A stretch of DNA of 64,000 nt from Yoonia sp. (GTDB lineage Bacteria; Pseudomonadota; Alphaproteobacteria; Rhodobacterales; Rhodobacteraceae), in the NCBI GenBank assembly GCA_023955335.1, contig JAGSGF010000011.1, positions 1 through 64,000 on the forward strand, given 5' to 3'. A program made the position numbers and the translations under genes. Within the stretch, counting starts at the first letter, position 1. Every line of letters starts with the position of its first letter. Below are positions 63,804-64,000 of the stretch, piece by piece. The notes under the pieces are model-generated. The model searched no databases. It saw nothing but the letters and a program-made list of their open reading frames with translations, and was not told the origin of the DNA.

Positions 63804-64000
<197 letters not shown>

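Overview
The window looks like a chromosomal stretch of a marine alphaproteobacterium of the Roseobacter group (Rhodobacteraceae; Loktanella, Yoonia or Octadecabacter-like). The evidence is a moderate GC content, very compact gene packing with many ATGA or GTGA overlaps, and family content typical of the group: DUF6478, DgcN/DgcA, a PrtD-type type I exporter, MttB-family methyltransferases and phaAB. I saw no rRNA, tRNA, CRISPR array, prophage or insertion sequence. The genus is inference.

Layout. 1-114 is a very GC-rich L,D-transpeptidase remnant. 211-1599 is an RTX calcium-binding protein. 1671-4565 (minus) is a D-glutamate operon (dgcN-dgcA-D-amino-acid transaminase). 4808-6490 (minus) is glnK-amtB. 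6759-8894 is a class A penicillin-binding protein. 8895-10571 (minus) is mlaA-mlaC-small secreted protein. 10745-13788 is a type I secretion ATPase plus HlyD adaptor, followed by RidA, a glycerophosphodiesterase, a FemAB-like acetyltransferase, a pterin dehydratase and MscS. 17507-23460 is a GntR-controlled catabolic operon (DapA-like lyase, aldehyde dehydrogenase, MttB-family methyltransferase without pyrrolysine, FAD oxidoreductase).

23455-31136 holds peroxiredoxin, ferredoxin reductase, rsmD, map, sfsA, a molybdopterin-binding protein, GNAT, a peroxidase-related enzyme, an OmpA-like protein and a diguanylate cyclase. 31261-38141 (minus) holds LysR, a 2,4-dienoyl-CoA reductase, DUF6478 and ilvD. 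The last two each carry a single-base deletion that splits the reading frame, 1.7 kb apart. 38256-41817 has a CPBP protease, accD, a small membrane protein and folC.

41927-45705 is the most unusual part. A two-gene unit occurs twice in tandem: an exported rhodanese-like protein with no catalytic cysteine, then a membrane-anchored LysM protein. Paralogues have identical lengths (207 and 283 aa). Both copies are preceded by repeats of TGATTCG, which contains a GANTC (CcrM) site. I consider this the best candidate for an undescribed system, perhaps an envelope or peptidoglycan function tied to the cell cycle.

45702-56050 holds zapE, an MFS transporter, and a long minus-strand run from greA through a conserved hypothetical, an AEC transporter, S-formylglutathione hydrolase, YaiI, a DMT transporter and a coupled HAD/ornithine-cyclodeaminase-like/PhyH/hydrolase set. 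56260-64000 holds ETF-ubiquinone oxidoreductase, a TPR protein, ispE, a polyprenyl synthase, DUF2007, a tRNA-methyltransferase-like enzyme, a YdcH-type peptide, phaB and the end of phaA.
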